From: an uncultured Clostridia bacterium
Lineage (GTDB): Bacteria; Bacillota; Clostridia; Christensenellales; UBA1242
Length of the DNA stretch: 64,000 bases
Direction of reading: 5' to 3'
NCBI GenBank assembly: GCA_930990515.1
Contig: CAKNPS010000004.1
Coordinates: 1 to 64,000, forward strand
Below the pieces are notes generated by a model that was given only the letters and a program-made list of their open reading frames with translations, did no database searches and had not been told where the DNA came from. This document shows positions 1 through 7,569 of the stretch, piece by piece (position 1 is the stretch's first letter; each line of letters begins with the position of its first letter). The translations under genes were made by a program, and so were the position numbers.

Positions 1-160
1 GCAGGCTGATCTTGAAAAGTATGGAGCGAAGCGGAATTAAACCGCAAGGTCGTAGGTTCGCCCGTTCCGGCGGAGTGTTGCTTGGAACAACACTCGTTCA
101 AGCGGTAAACAATCACACAGGATTGTTTACGGTGTCGCTCTCACCCTACCTGAGGAGCCA
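1..160 (+). ncRNA. 3' part of an unidentified structured RNA (candidate)
   Basis: The first 160 bases are much richer in G+C than the following sequence and fold into several perfect hairpins: an 8-bp stem at 73-80/88-95 and a 10-bp stem at 105-114/121-130. Possible long-range pairings are GAGCGA near 26 with TCGCTC near 136, and GTAGG near 53 with CCTAC near 147. An intrinsic terminator follows at once. I see no credible protein in it; the reading frame from base 12 is rich in shadow features. The 5' end lies outside the window. It is not recognisable to me as tRNA, rRNA, RNase P, SRP RNA or tmRNA, although the 3' end (GTAGG-TTCG ... CCTACC then GAGGAGCC) is tRNA-like. The identity is open. 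Confidence 0.4.
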
Positions 161-164
161 AAAT

Positions 165-198
165 AAATCTTGCAGAAAAGTCTTGCAAGATTTTATTG
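165..198 (+). terminator. Intrinsic terminator of the leading structured RNA
   Basis: A perfect 10-bp stem (165-174 with 184-193) is followed by a T-rich run. It lies directly after the structured region and before the DUF5662-like gene, so it probably ends the RNA that begins left of the window. Confidence 0.7.
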
Positions 199-238
199 TT
201 TATATTATAATATATAAAAGTAATTGTTATGGTGTTAT

Positions 239-745
239 ATGGATAAATATTTGGAGAAATATAAACTTTATGTAGAAGATCATAGAAAGAAGGTAAAATT
301 AGCATTTAAGCTTCTTTATCCTTTCATATCTCATAATATGGATTTAAATAAAGAAGATTTGGAACAATTAAAAGTAAATATTGACAATCATGATAAAAGT
401 AAATTTGACGAAGAAGAAAATACGGCAAATGCCTATGCTGAATTTTATTATTGTGAAAATGTCGATGATGAAATATTGGAAAACTTTGAAAATGCAGTTA
501 GATTACATAAGATAAATAATCCACATCATATAAACTATTGGCATACAAGGAATCAAGAAATGCCTACTATCTATCTAATTGAGATGTTTTGTGATTGGTG
601 GTCTTTTAGTTTTGCCAAAAATGACCCAATGGAAATTTTAGATTGGTATAATAAAAATAAGGAAAGTATTAATTTGCGTGATAAAGAAATTGAAACTATA
701 CAAAAATTATTAACGTTTGTAAAAACATTAGATAAACAAAAATAA
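239..745 (+). CDS. DUF5662-like protein of unknown function
   Basis: A 168-residue soluble protein. The spaced motifs NHDKSKF near residue 50, HxxNNPHHINYW near residue 95 and EMPTIYLIEMFCDWWS near residue 110 match my recollection of the DUF5662 family. There, conserved His/Asp residues look like an HD-type metal site, but no activity is established. I chose the ATG at 239. A TTG 15 nt upstream is in frame, but neither start has a clear Shine-Dalgarno sequence. The protein has no signal peptide or membrane segment. The gene stands alone between a terminator and a convergent lipoprotein gene, so the context says nothing about function. The family assignment is from memory. Confidence 0.6.
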   Translation: MDKYLEKYKLYVEDHRKKVKLAFKLLYPFISHNMDLNKEDLEQLKVNIDNHDKSKFDEEENTANAYAEFYYCENVDDEILENFENAVRLHKINNPHHINYWHTRNQEMPTIYLIEMFCDWWSFSFAKNDPMEILDWYNKNKESINLRDKEIETIQKLLTFVKTLDKQK

Positions 746-793
746 TTTTATAATTAATTTATACATAAAATATAGATTAAAATTAATAATAAA

Positions 794-813
794 AAACTCT
801 CAAGTGAGAGTTT
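794..813 (-). terminator. Bidirectional terminator between DUF5662-like gene and lipoprotein gene
   Basis: AAACTCTC-AAGT-GAGAGTTT, with A-rich sequence on the left and TTTTATTTTA on the right. It can therefore end transcription from both convergent genes; the minus-strand lipoprotein gene stops 5 nt away. Confidence 0.75.
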
Positions 814-817
814 TATT

Positions 818-1696
818 TTATGCAAAATCTTCTTGGTTGAACCAATCTGGTTCTGAAACTTGACTATTAGATTTATCTAAACTTATTGTTACATTATTTG
901 GATATATTTCGTTTCCTGCACCGCCAAATACTTGCATACTAAAATCAAGACTATTAATATTGTCGTTGTTGTCAAAAGTTATTACGATTTCTCCAAATCC
1001 TTCATCTTTGAGTTTCTCTAGTGCTTCGCCAGTTCCAAATAAGCCGTCAGTTGAAGGTCCTACAGTTTCCATGACATAAGAAGCATATTCATACATGTTT
1101 ATTTCAATTGTTAATGTGTAGCCATCATTAATTGAAGTTTTTAAAACATCACCTCTATATGCAACTTCAAAAGCTTTATCAAGAAACATGACATCAAAAT
1201 TACACAAGATTAAACTTAAGTTGGCACTTTCTTCCGTTCCGTTTGAAAATTCTGTTTTTGTTTTTGAGCCATCAAAATTTATTTTATAAATAAAATTGCC
1301 GTCAAAATATTCTTGTGTTGAAAGATTGGTGCTATTATTGCTTACATTATAATTTAAGGCGTATTTAGACCAAGCATCACCTGTTTTTTCAATTGTTGCA
1401 GACATATTAACTGAATCAGTATATTCTGGAGTGACTAAATTACTTCTAATATAAGTGTCAGTTGTTCCAAATTTTAAGAATACATCTCTATTACCATTAT
1501 TCGCCTGAGATGATATTTGCGAAGATGTTTCATTATCTAGTGAAAGAGCATTGACAATTAGTTCCTTTGTTTCGGCAAGGGTGATTGTTTCTGACTGGTC
1601 ATTAGGTGAATCATTGCAGGCTGTTAATATAAAGCCAAAACATAAAATTAATGAAAGCAGAAGTAATATTCTAAAACTTAATGATTTTGTTTTCAT
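818..1696 (-). CDS. Putative lipoprotein, function unknown
   Basis: A 292-residue secreted protein. The N-terminus has two lysines, a hydrophobic stretch (residues 8-25) and the lipobox LTAC, so the cysteine at about 27 is probably lipidated and the protein anchored on the outer face of the membrane. The mature part is rich in Asn, Ser and Thr. It has alternating beta-strand-like segments, which suggests a LolA/LppX-like fold like many DUF lipoproteins, but I recognise no specific family. The start is supported by AAGGAG 6-7 nt upstream of the ATG. The gene is monocistronic, with a terminator directly downstream. It could be a spore- or envelope-associated lipoprotein, but nothing in the context proves this. 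Confidence 0.7.
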   Translation of the reverse strand: MKTKSLSFRILLLLSLILCFGFILTACNDSPNDQSETITLAETKELIVNALSLDNETSSQISSQANNGNRDVFLKFGTTDTYIRSNLVTPEYTDSVNMSATIEKTGDAWSKYALNYNVSNNSTNLSTQEYFDGNFIYKINFDGSKTKTEFSNGTEESANLSLILCNFDVMFLDKAFEVAYRGDVLKTSINDGYTLTIEINMYEYASYVMETVGPSTDGLFGTGEALEKLKDEGFGEIVITFDNNDNINSLDFSMQVFGGAGNEIYPNNVTISLDKSNSQVSEPDWFNQEDFA

Positions 1697-1781
1697 AATC
1701 TTCTCCTTAATGTTATTATATCATATAAACTTTTAATTTCAAAATTTTTATATAGAATTATAAAGAAAACTTGTCGTATAT

Positions 1782-1822
1782 TTGTTTATTTGATTAAACT
1801 ATGATAAAATAAGTTTATCATA
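1782..1822 (+). promoter_or_regulatory. Promoter with perfect 9-bp palindrome over the -10
   Basis: TTGTTT (1782-1787), 17 bp, then TAAAAT (1805-1810). A perfect inverted repeat with 9-bp arms and a 5-bp spacer (1800-1822) covers the -10 box and the likely start of transcription. This is a plausible operator for the membrane-protein gene that follows. It could also form a short hairpin in the RNA. Confidence 0.5.
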
Positions 1823-1841
1823 ATTTTTTTAAGGAGTTTTT

Positions 1842-2582
1842 ATAACACCGAAAATATTTGGTTGGGAGCACATCACTTTTCTTGTTGTCTTTTTTGTTTT
1901 AGCAATTCTTTCTTTAATTTTAATCAAAAAATATGTGAAGTCTGATAAAACCAAAGATATCATTGTGAGATGTGTGGCGGGAGTTTTGCTTATTACTCTT
2001 TTGTGGAACCGTATTTCACTTGCTGTCATTCAAGGGAATTGGGTGCGTATAATTCCAAACACTTTTTGTGGCATGGATAGTTTAGTTTTGGCACTTGCAG
2101 TATTGTTTGGACGAAAGAATAATAATGTTTTACACTTTGTTGTATACCTTGCTTTTGTTGGGGGATCACTCACAATTTTGTATCCAACTTTTATTGAAGA
2201 TTATGACACATTTTTTCACACAGTAACGCTTTCAGGAATGCTTCATCACGCATTAAGTTTTTATCTTTCCATATTAGTCCAAGTGGTTTGTTGGTTTATT
2301 CCTACTTACAAGAAATGGGCAAATTTAATTATAGGCTTTATGGCATATATCACACTTGGAACATTTTTAATTTTTGTTTTAGATGTAAATACAGCATTCT
2401 ATATTAGCCATCCAATTTTGTCTGGAACACCATTGACGGTATGGGTTCTTGCGCCAATATTTGCAGTAGGTTATGCACTTTATATGTTGGGACTAGAATT
2501 AATAAGACGAAATTGGAAAAGTCGAAAGAAAGAGTCTGACTCATTCAAAATTATAATGCAAACAATAAAAAAGAGTGCTTGA
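1842..2582 (+). CDS. TIGR02206/YwaF-like integral membrane protein with apparent ATA start
   Basis: From 1842 the frame encodes 246 residues, with an N-terminal GWEH motif followed by about seven hydrophobic segments. This pattern resembles the TIGR02206 (B. subtilis YwaF-like, TMEM164-related) family, whose function is not established. The oddity is the start. A good ribosome binding site, AAGGAG at 1831-1836, sits 5 nt before an ATA codon at 1842, and the frame is closed by TAA at 1830. There is no ATG, GTG or TTG in between until a GTG at 1935, which would remove GWEH and the first membrane helix. I therefore place the start at ATA. A sequence error in the start codon is the main alternative. 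The C-terminal tail is basic. The stop codon lies inside the terminator hairpin. Confidence 0.6.
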   Translation: MTPKIFGWEHITFLVVFFVLAILSLILIKKYVKSDKTKDIIVRCVAGVLLITLLWNRISLAVIQGNWVRIIPNTFCGMDSLVLALAVLFGRKNNNVLHFVVYLAFVGGSLTILYPTFIEDYDTFFHTVTLSGMLHHALSFYLSILVQVVCWFIPTYKKWANLIIGFMAYITLGTFLIFVLDVNTAFYISHPILSGTPLTVWVLAPIFAVGYALYMLGLELIRRNWKSRKKESDSFKIIMQTIKKSA

Positions 2583-2595
2583 AGCACTTTTTTTA
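2574..2595 (+). terminator. Intrinsic terminator overlapping the stop codon
   Basis: AGTGC-TTGAA-GCACT followed by seven T. The stop codon of the membrane-protein gene is in the loop. The FkbM gene converges from the right. Confidence 0.75.
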
Positions 2596-2620
2596 GTAAT
2601 ATTTGTTTTAATTTTTTCTA

Positions 2621-3577
2621 TTAAGCATTGCAATCTTTAGGAATAGCAAAAAGAACAATTTCTGTAGGGTATAGATTTCCGCCATAATTACGAAGATAGA
2701 ATTTATAGTTTTTGTTATAACTATAAATTAATTTTGGAAGTTTAAAGTAATGGTTGTTGTTGTGATATAGTGAAATCAAAAGTTTTGGGGTGTCATTTTG
2801 AATATGTTTTTTTGCTCCCATTAGTGCCAACTCTTCATCGCCTTCAATATCCATTTTGATTAACGAGATTTTTTCTTTAACATCTTCATCAAGTGATTTT
2901 GCTTCAATTTTGATTTTACCTTTATTTTTCGTTTTATTGGCAGAGTTACTTGTTGAGTTTTCGTCTAAATATAAAGTTTTTGATTTATTGCTGACGGCCA
3001 AACTTTTTATTTCTATATTTTTATAGTTTATTAAATTATTTTTTAAAGTTGGAATTATATCAGTTGTAATTTCATAGCAATAGATTTTTTTGTAAGAATT
3101 TTCTCCATAACATTTTATGAAATCTAAGACAGTGTCGCCAGTGTAACTTCCAATGTCAGCAAAAACTTCTTCTTTCATTTTTGGCAAAATATCAAAATCG
3201 AAATAATGATGGTATTTTTGATTTAAAGTTTTTTGAAGGGAAGTAAAATCGTAGTTAATAAAATTGTTTAAAATAGCGTGAAGCAAGAATTTGGAAGAGT
3301 CGTCTTCAAGTTTTCCATATAGCCAAACAAAATCATTGATATGATTTTTTATCGTTTTTGCTTTTTGTTCGATTTCGTCATAGTCTAAATTGTCTTCGTG
3401 AAGGCTTCCCCAAAACTTGTATTTGTCAAAATAGTTTTCTAAACTTGTTTTTATATTTTTGGGAAGAAAAGAATAATTAAACTTGATTTTAAAAAGTAGT
3501 TCTTCTTCGTTTAAATTTGAAATAGAGTCAACTAATTGGTAAAAATTTTTATCGTGAATATTGTTTATTTTTTGCAT
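2621..3577 (-). CDS. FkbM-family methyltransferase
   Basis: A 318-residue protein whose C-terminal two thirds is a Rossmann-type SAM-dependent methyltransferase. It has the SAM motif VFADIGSYTGDTV around residue 138, an acidic YEIT after the next strand, IKMDIEGDE with the family Asp-x-Glu-Gly signature around residue 240, and LLISLYH near the end. FkbM/Methyltransf_21 enzymes O-methylate polyketides, glycolipids or exported sugars. The first 120 residues are helical and lack a clear family. The start is supported by AGGAG 7 nt upstream of the ATG. The gene is monocistronic and convergent with the YwaF-like gene, so the substrate cannot be inferred from neighbours. Confidence 0.85.
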   Translation of the reverse strand: MQKINNIHDKNFYQLVDSISNLNEEELLFKIKFNYSFLPKNIKTSLENYFDKYKFWGSLHEDNLDYDEIEQKAKTIKNHINDFVWLYGKLEDDSSKFLLHAILNNFINYDFTSLQKTLNQKYHHYFDFDILPKMKEEVFADIGSYTGDTVLDFIKCYGENSYKKIYCYEITTDIIPTLKNNLINYKNIEIKSLAVSNKSKTLYLDENSTSNSANKTKNKGKIKIEAKSLDEDVKEKISLIKMDIEGDEELALMGAKKHIQNDTPKLLISLYHNNNHYFKLPKLIYSYNKNYKFYLRNYGGNLYPTEIVLFAIPKDCNA

Positions 3578-3738
3578 ATAATTCTCCTATTAAAATTTCT
3601 ATGAAATAATAAATAATTTTGTTATTATTAAAAATAATTGAAAAATCAATTAAAATATAATAAAAAAACAATATTTTTTGTAAATTTTTACTATTTTTTA
3701 ATTTTAATTTTGTTTTATTGGAGAAATTTAAAATGGTA

Positions 3739-3767
3739 TTGACAAAAAATATGATTTAATATATACT
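3739..3767 (+). promoter_or_regulatory. Consensus-like sigma-A promoter of the ABC exporter
   Basis: TTGACA (3739-3744), 17 bp, TATACT (3762-3767). The ATG follows 21 nt later behind GGGAGAGG. Confidence 0.8.
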
Positions 3768-3788
3768 AAGGAAGTTTAGGGAGAGGAT

Positions 3789-5576
3789 ATGAAAATTTCA
3801 TCTTATTTTAAAAAACATATTTTCGTTATAATTTTGTATATTTTATTGTATGCTATTATGACTGGGTTAAATGTGGCACTTACAATATTACTTGCAGATT
3901 CTGTAGAATATATAACTTTGGGAGAGTATGAAAATGCTGTTAAATATTTTTCTATTGGGATTCTTTGTCTTTTGATACGAATTATTCTCAACCTATTTCA
4001 TTCTTTAATGTATAACAAGTATTCTGCACTTATTGTCAGAGATATGAGTCTTGATTGTGTTAAACAAGCATTTAAATTAAATTCTGCAACCTACACTGAC
4101 CACAAAACTGGCGAGTTTACACAAAGAATTGTTGGAGATCCAAATAGAATCATTGGAAGTTTAGATACACTTATTCAATATGTGTCAGTTATTATTTCTG
4201 CTATAGTAGTTACAACTTATGTTTTTTTCTTAAATTGGGTTATTGCGTTAGTTATTGTCGGAGTAATAATAATTGCGGTAATAGTTGATATTATTAGAGT
4301 TAAACTTAGAAACAAAAATCAAAATAAATCTTTAAAACTTAACGATCAAGTTTATTCAATTGTTAATGAAGTTGTAAAAAGTGAACGGGATATTAAAACA
4401 TCAGGACTAGAAAATAAACTTGAAATCACAACAAAAGAAAAATATGATAGATACATAGAGCAGAATATCAAAACGACAAAGATTAATACAACGCTGAATA
4501 TGTTGAGAGTGTTTATTACAAATATAGGTATTTATGGAACTTTACTTTTGGGTATTTTCTTAATGGAAAAAGGACTTGTGACAATAAGTATATTTATGGT
4601 TATATATTCATATAATGGCACTCTTCGTTCTTTTCCAGCATATCTAAGCAGTCTATTGAATGTTTTTAGTGATATTAAAATTCATACAAGAAGAATTAAA
4701 CAATTATTTGATGAAGAAGAATACGTGACGGAAAAATTCGGAAATGTAAAATTAGAAAATGTTAAAGGGGAAATCAAATTTGATAATGTTGGGTTTAAAT
4801 ATAAAGTTTATGACTATAAACGCGATGAAAAAACAGATAAACTTGAAAAAACTCTAAAAAGTGAAAATGAAGTCTTAAAAGATTTAAGTTTTGAAATTGA
4901 ACCAAACACGACAGTTGCGTTTGTTGGAAGAAGTGGAAGCGGAAAATCAACAATTCTTTCGCTTATGGCAAAAATGTTAGAAACAGATAGTGGACAAGTT
5001 TTGATTGATGGTGTTGATATTAAAGACTTAGACAAAGAGACTCTTAGAAAATCAATTTCGCTGGTAAACCAATTTCCATATATTTTTGATATGAGTATAA
5101 AAGAAAATCTGCTTCTTGCAAAAGAAGACGCGAGCGATGAAGAAATTGAAAATGCCATTAAAGACTCATATCTTGATGAATTTGTAAAAACATTACCAGA
5201 AGGGCTAGATACGGTTGTGGGGGAGAGTGGAATTAAACTTTCAGGTGGTCAAAGACAACGCCTTGCGATTGCAAGAGCCCTGCTTAGAAAGTCAAGCATA
5301 ATCATTTTTGATGAAAGCACCAGTTCTCTTGATAACTTTGCACAGGAACATATTAAAAAATGTATCGATGGACTCAAAGGTAAAAGCACAATTGTGATTG
5401 TGGCACACAGACTTTCTACGATTAAAAATGTTGACAAGATTTACTTTTTGGAAGAAGGAAAGATTTCTGATACGGGAACATTTGACGAACTTTATAAAAC
5501 AAATAAAGAATTTAAAGATATGTTTACACTTGAAAATTTGCAGGAAAATTTACAATCTGAAAATCCAGAAAATTAA
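3789..5576 (+). CDS. ABC transporter, fused permease/ATPase (exporter type)
   Basis: A 595-residue half-transporter. An N-terminal type I exporter transmembrane domain of about six helices (residues 10-310) is followed by a nucleotide-binding domain with Walker A GRSGSGKST (about 378-386), Q-loop VNQFPYIFD, signature LSGGQRQ (about 484), Walker B IIIFDES and H-loop AHRLST. All catalytic residues are intact. It probably works as a homodimer in the cytoplasmic membrane, exporting a lipid, peptide or drug; the substrate is not predictable. An insertion of about 25 charged residues lies between the first strands of the ATPase domain (YDYKRDEKTDKLEK region). It stands alone with its own promoter and a GGGAGAGG ribosome binding site. 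Confidence 0.93.
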   Translation: MKISSYFKKHIFVIILYILLYAIMTGLNVALTILLADSVEYITLGEYENAVKYFSIGILCLLIRIILNLFHSLMYNKYSALIVRDMSLDCVKQAFKLNSATYTDHKTGEFTQRIVGDPNRIIGSLDTLIQYVSVIISAIVVTTYVFFLNWVIALVIVGVIIIAVIVDIIRVKLRNKNQNKSLKLNDQVYSIVNEVVKSERDIKTSGLENKLEITTKEKYDRYIEQNIKTTKINTTLNMLRVFITNIGIYGTLLLGIFLMEKGLVTISIFMVIYSYNGTLRSFPAYLSSLLNVFSDIKIHTRRIKQLFDEEEYVTEKFGNVKLENVKGEIKFDNVGFKYKVYDYKRDEKTDKLEKTLKSENEVLKDLSFEIEPNTTVAFVGRSGSGKSTILSLMAKMLETDSGQVLIDGVDIKDLDKETLRKSISLVNQFPYIFDMSIKENLLLAKEDASDEEIENAIKDSYLDEFVKTLPEGLDTVVGESGIKLSGGQRQRLAIARALLRKSSIIIFDESTSSLDNFAQEHIKKCIDGLKGKSTIVIVAHRLSTIKNVDKIYFLEEGKISDTGTFDELYKTNKEFKDMFTLENLQENLQSENPEN

Positions 5577-5686
5577 AAAAAATGCAAAAAAATAGAAAAA
5601 AGTGAAAAAATATTAAAAAATTATTGTTTTTAATTTAATTTTTTGAAACTTTATCTAATTTGGTATTATAGTTAATTTTTTAAATC

Positions 5687-5715
5687 TTGACAAAAAAGAC
5701 TATATATGGTAAAAT
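5687..5715 (+). promoter_or_regulatory. Sigma-A promoter of the following unknown gene
   Basis: TTGACA (5687-5692), 17 bp, TAAAAT (5710-5715), followed by AAAGGAG and an ATG at 5739. Confidence 0.75.
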
Positions 5716-5738
5716 AATTCTATTAAAGGAGATAAGAT

Positions 5739-6494
5739 ATGAACATACTTTTAAGTCAAGTAATTAATGCAAAAAACGGACGATATCGTGCGGTAAGTGG
5801 ATTGTCTAAGGGTGATGTTGTGTTTATACCAAAAAATCAGCAATCAATAAAACCTTCTAATTTTAAAACTGATTATAAAGATGGTTGGCTTGTTAGGTTA
5901 AAGGGAAATCCTTTTGGAGAGACATTTGAAATTGATGATAGCAAACCTATTCTTGAATGTAAGGAAGTAAAACTCGACAGAGATTATTTTTATTATAAAT
6001 GTGTTGTTCCTTATGGTTTTAAACAAAAAAATATGTATTCAATTGATGGAAAAATTTTGGTAAGAGAACAAATTACTGATGAAATTAAGTTCTTTGATGT
6101 TGATTTAAGAGAAATTAAAGATTTAACATTTTATCAACAAATGGTAAAAACTTTTAAAATTTATGAAAATCTTCCTAGAGAAAATCCGTTAGATGTAAGT
6201 TATTTCTTTCAATTTTTTAATCAATTTAAAAATGGATTAAATCCTTTTGCAAACAATACTCTTTTTAAAGATGCTGTGAAGCAGAACAAGACTTTGGAAG
6301 AATGTGATAATATAAAAGAAGTGATGCTTACTAAAGAACAAGCTGAAGAACTTCAGTCTTTTGGACTTGCAATGTGTAAATCGGCATTAACTGATGATTA
6401 TGGCAAAGTTGATCCTGATTATTTTGGTGAGTATCAATTAATGCTTCGTCAAATCGTAGAAGCAGTTGATAAGGCAAATCCTTTGGAAAAATAA
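5739..6494 (+). CDS. Protein of unknown function, 251 aa
   Basis: I do not recognise this family. The protein is cytoplasmic, without a signal peptide or membrane segment. The first ~130 residues alternate hydrophobic and charged positions in short stretches broken by Gly and Asp, as in an all-beta domain. The remainder is helical, rich in Gln, Glu, Phe and Lys, and contains repeated FFQFFNQFKNG-type aromatic patches. It is read from its own consensus promoter with a clear AAAGGAG site and ends in its own terminator, so it is a well-expressed single-gene unit rather than part of the ribosomal operon that follows. Confidence 0.6.
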   Translation: MNILLSQVINAKNGRYRAVSGLSKGDVVFIPKNQQSIKPSNFKTDYKDGWLVRLKGNPFGETFEIDDSKPILECKEVKLDRDYFYYKCVVPYGFKQKNMYSIDGKILVREQITDEIKFFDVDLREIKDLTFYQQMVKTFKIYENLPRENPLDVSYFFQFFNQFKNGLNPFANNTLFKDAVKQNKTLEECDNIKEVMLTKEQAEELQSFGLAMCKSALTDDYGKVDPDYFGEYQLMLRQIVEAVDKANPLEK

Positions 6495-6502
6495 AAATAT
6501 AT

Positions 6503-6541
6503 AAAAAATCGCAAAAAAATTAAAAATTTTGCGATTTTTTG
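6503..6541 (+). terminator. Intrinsic terminator
   Basis: ATCGCAAAA ... TTTTGCGAT hairpin with A-rich left and T-rich right flanks, directly after the unknown gene. It insulates that gene from the S10 operon. Confidence 0.75.
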
Positions 6542-6860
6542 CATTTTTTAAGTAATTTTCTATCATTTTAATTAAATTCAAACATTTAGTGTTTTTATAT
6601 ATAATCAAAAATAATTCTTTGTCGCTTTAGTTAATAAACAAATTTTGACTTTTAGATTGTGCTATTTTGCTTTATATTTATATTAGATTTCGAAGATAGG
6701 ATTTTGTCTATTTTAATATGCTTTTATTTCCGTTATTCGTTACTATTAATTATATATAAAATATATATTTTAAATTTTCATCTATATTAGGATTTACAAG
6801 TTTTAAATCCAATTTAATTTTGAAGTATAAGAATAAGAAAAAGTTTTGTATTAATTGGGA
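6542..6860. other. AT-rich spacer with no recognised gene
   Basis: About 320 bases of very AT-rich sequence with frequent stops on both strands. I see no coding frame with a ribosome binding site, no strong hairpin and no repeat. A weak TATAAT-like sequence occurs several times, as expected by composition. Confidence 0.6.
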
Positions 6861-6862
6861 GG

Positions 6863-6948
6863 GTGGTATTGTCACAAATTTAAATAATTGCGATTGCGTT
6901 ATCAAGGGCGACGACGTCGAAACAAAAAAAGTGGCAATGTCACAAATT
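6863..6948 (+). repeat. Two 18-bp direct repeats upstream of the ribosomal promoter
   Basis: The sequences at 6863-6880 and 6931-6948 both read GTGGYAWTGTCACAAATT (16 of 18 positions identical), with starts 68 bp apart. The second ends 15 bp before the -35 of the rpsJ promoter. A GC-rich stretch containing the palindrome CGACGTCG separates them. The position suggests protein-binding sites or an upstream regulatory element, but nothing identifies the factor. Confidence 0.45.
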
Positions 6949-6963
6949 ATTTTTGAAAAACTG

Positions 6964-6992
6964 TTGACATTTAATTTTTAGTCTGCTATAAT
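6964..6992 (+). promoter_or_regulatory. Main promoter of the ribosomal protein superoperon
   Basis: TTGACA (6964-6969), 17 bp, TATAAT (6987-6992), with an extended TGC before the -10. This is a full consensus sigma-A promoter. It shares most of its spacer sequence with the tyrS promoter at 60450. Confidence 0.9.
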
Positions 6993-6998
6993 ATGCTT

Positions 6999-7229
6999 GC
7001 TGTTATTTATGGGGCGAAGCACAAGGTTACTTACACTTAACAAGCAGTGGTAAGAAAATTTGTGTGGACCAAATCCTAGTCATAGATGCTAGGGTGACCG
7101 AAATGACATTTTTTTAAACTTAACAGCGCGACACACACGGGGTAGTGTTTGAGAGATGAAAAATGTGGGAAGAATTCTTGAGAATAACTATTTAAGTGTG
7201 AAATGCAACATTTCGGGGTGCTATTACAG
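6999..7229 (+). promoter_or_regulatory. Long structured leader of the ribosomal operon
   Basis: About 240 bases separate the promoter from rpsJ. They contain mutually exclusive hairpins. CCTAG (7075-7079) can pair with CTAGG (7089-7093). GTCAT (7079-7083) can instead pair with ATGAC (7103-7107), which is directly followed by seven T (7109-7115), like a weak terminator. Several further G+C-richer segments follow. Such leaders in S10 operons of other bacteria mediate feedback by a ribosomal protein. That function is an inference here, and the regulator is unknown. Confidence 0.5.
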
Positions 7230-7242
7230 GAGGTATTATTAA

Positions 7243-7551
7243 ATGGCAACACAAAAAATGAGAATTAAACTTAAAGCCTATGAACACTCTTTAATTGACC
7301 AAGCTTGCAAGAGAATTATTGAAACTGCTGGCAAGAATGGTGCAAAGGTTTCTGGGCCTATTCCACTTCCAACAGATAAAGAAGTGGTTACTGTGATCCG
7401 TTCTCCTCACAAGTATAAAGATTCAAGAGAACAATTTGAAAGCAAAACCCACAAAAGACTTATCGATATTTATAATCCAACAAACAAGGCTATTGACGCA
7501 CTTATGAAGTTAGAACTCCCTGCCGGTGTTGAGATTAAAATCAGTCTATAA
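7243..7551 (+). CDS. rpsJ: 30S ribosomal protein S10
   Basis: 102 residues, the normal length, with the family pattern [16 protein letters not shown] at the start and [28 protein letters not shown] at the end. S10 sits in the 30S head and, in transcription, forms the NusB/NusE antitermination pair. It is the first gene of the superoperon, behind a 240-base leader, with AGGAGG 9 nt before the ATG. The gap to rplC is 18 nt. Confidence 0.98.
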   Translation: MATQKMRIKLKAYEHSLIDQACKRIIETAGKNGAKVSGPIPLPTDKEVVTVIRSPHKYKDSREQFESKTHKRLIDIYNPTNKAIDALMKLELPAGVEIKISL

Positions 7552-7569
7552 GGAAGGAGGTAAAGAGAA

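Noticed and set aside
1-160. tRNA with an inserted T loop
   Set aside because: GTAGG-TTCG and CCTACC-GAGGAGCC look like a split T arm and acceptor, but no anticodon arm or 5' acceptor strand can be seen in the window; kept only as an unidentified RNA.
12-275. Open frame of 87 codons across the leading structured RNA
   Set aside because: No ribosome binding site, runs through several perfect hairpins and a terminator, and its composition does not look like protein.
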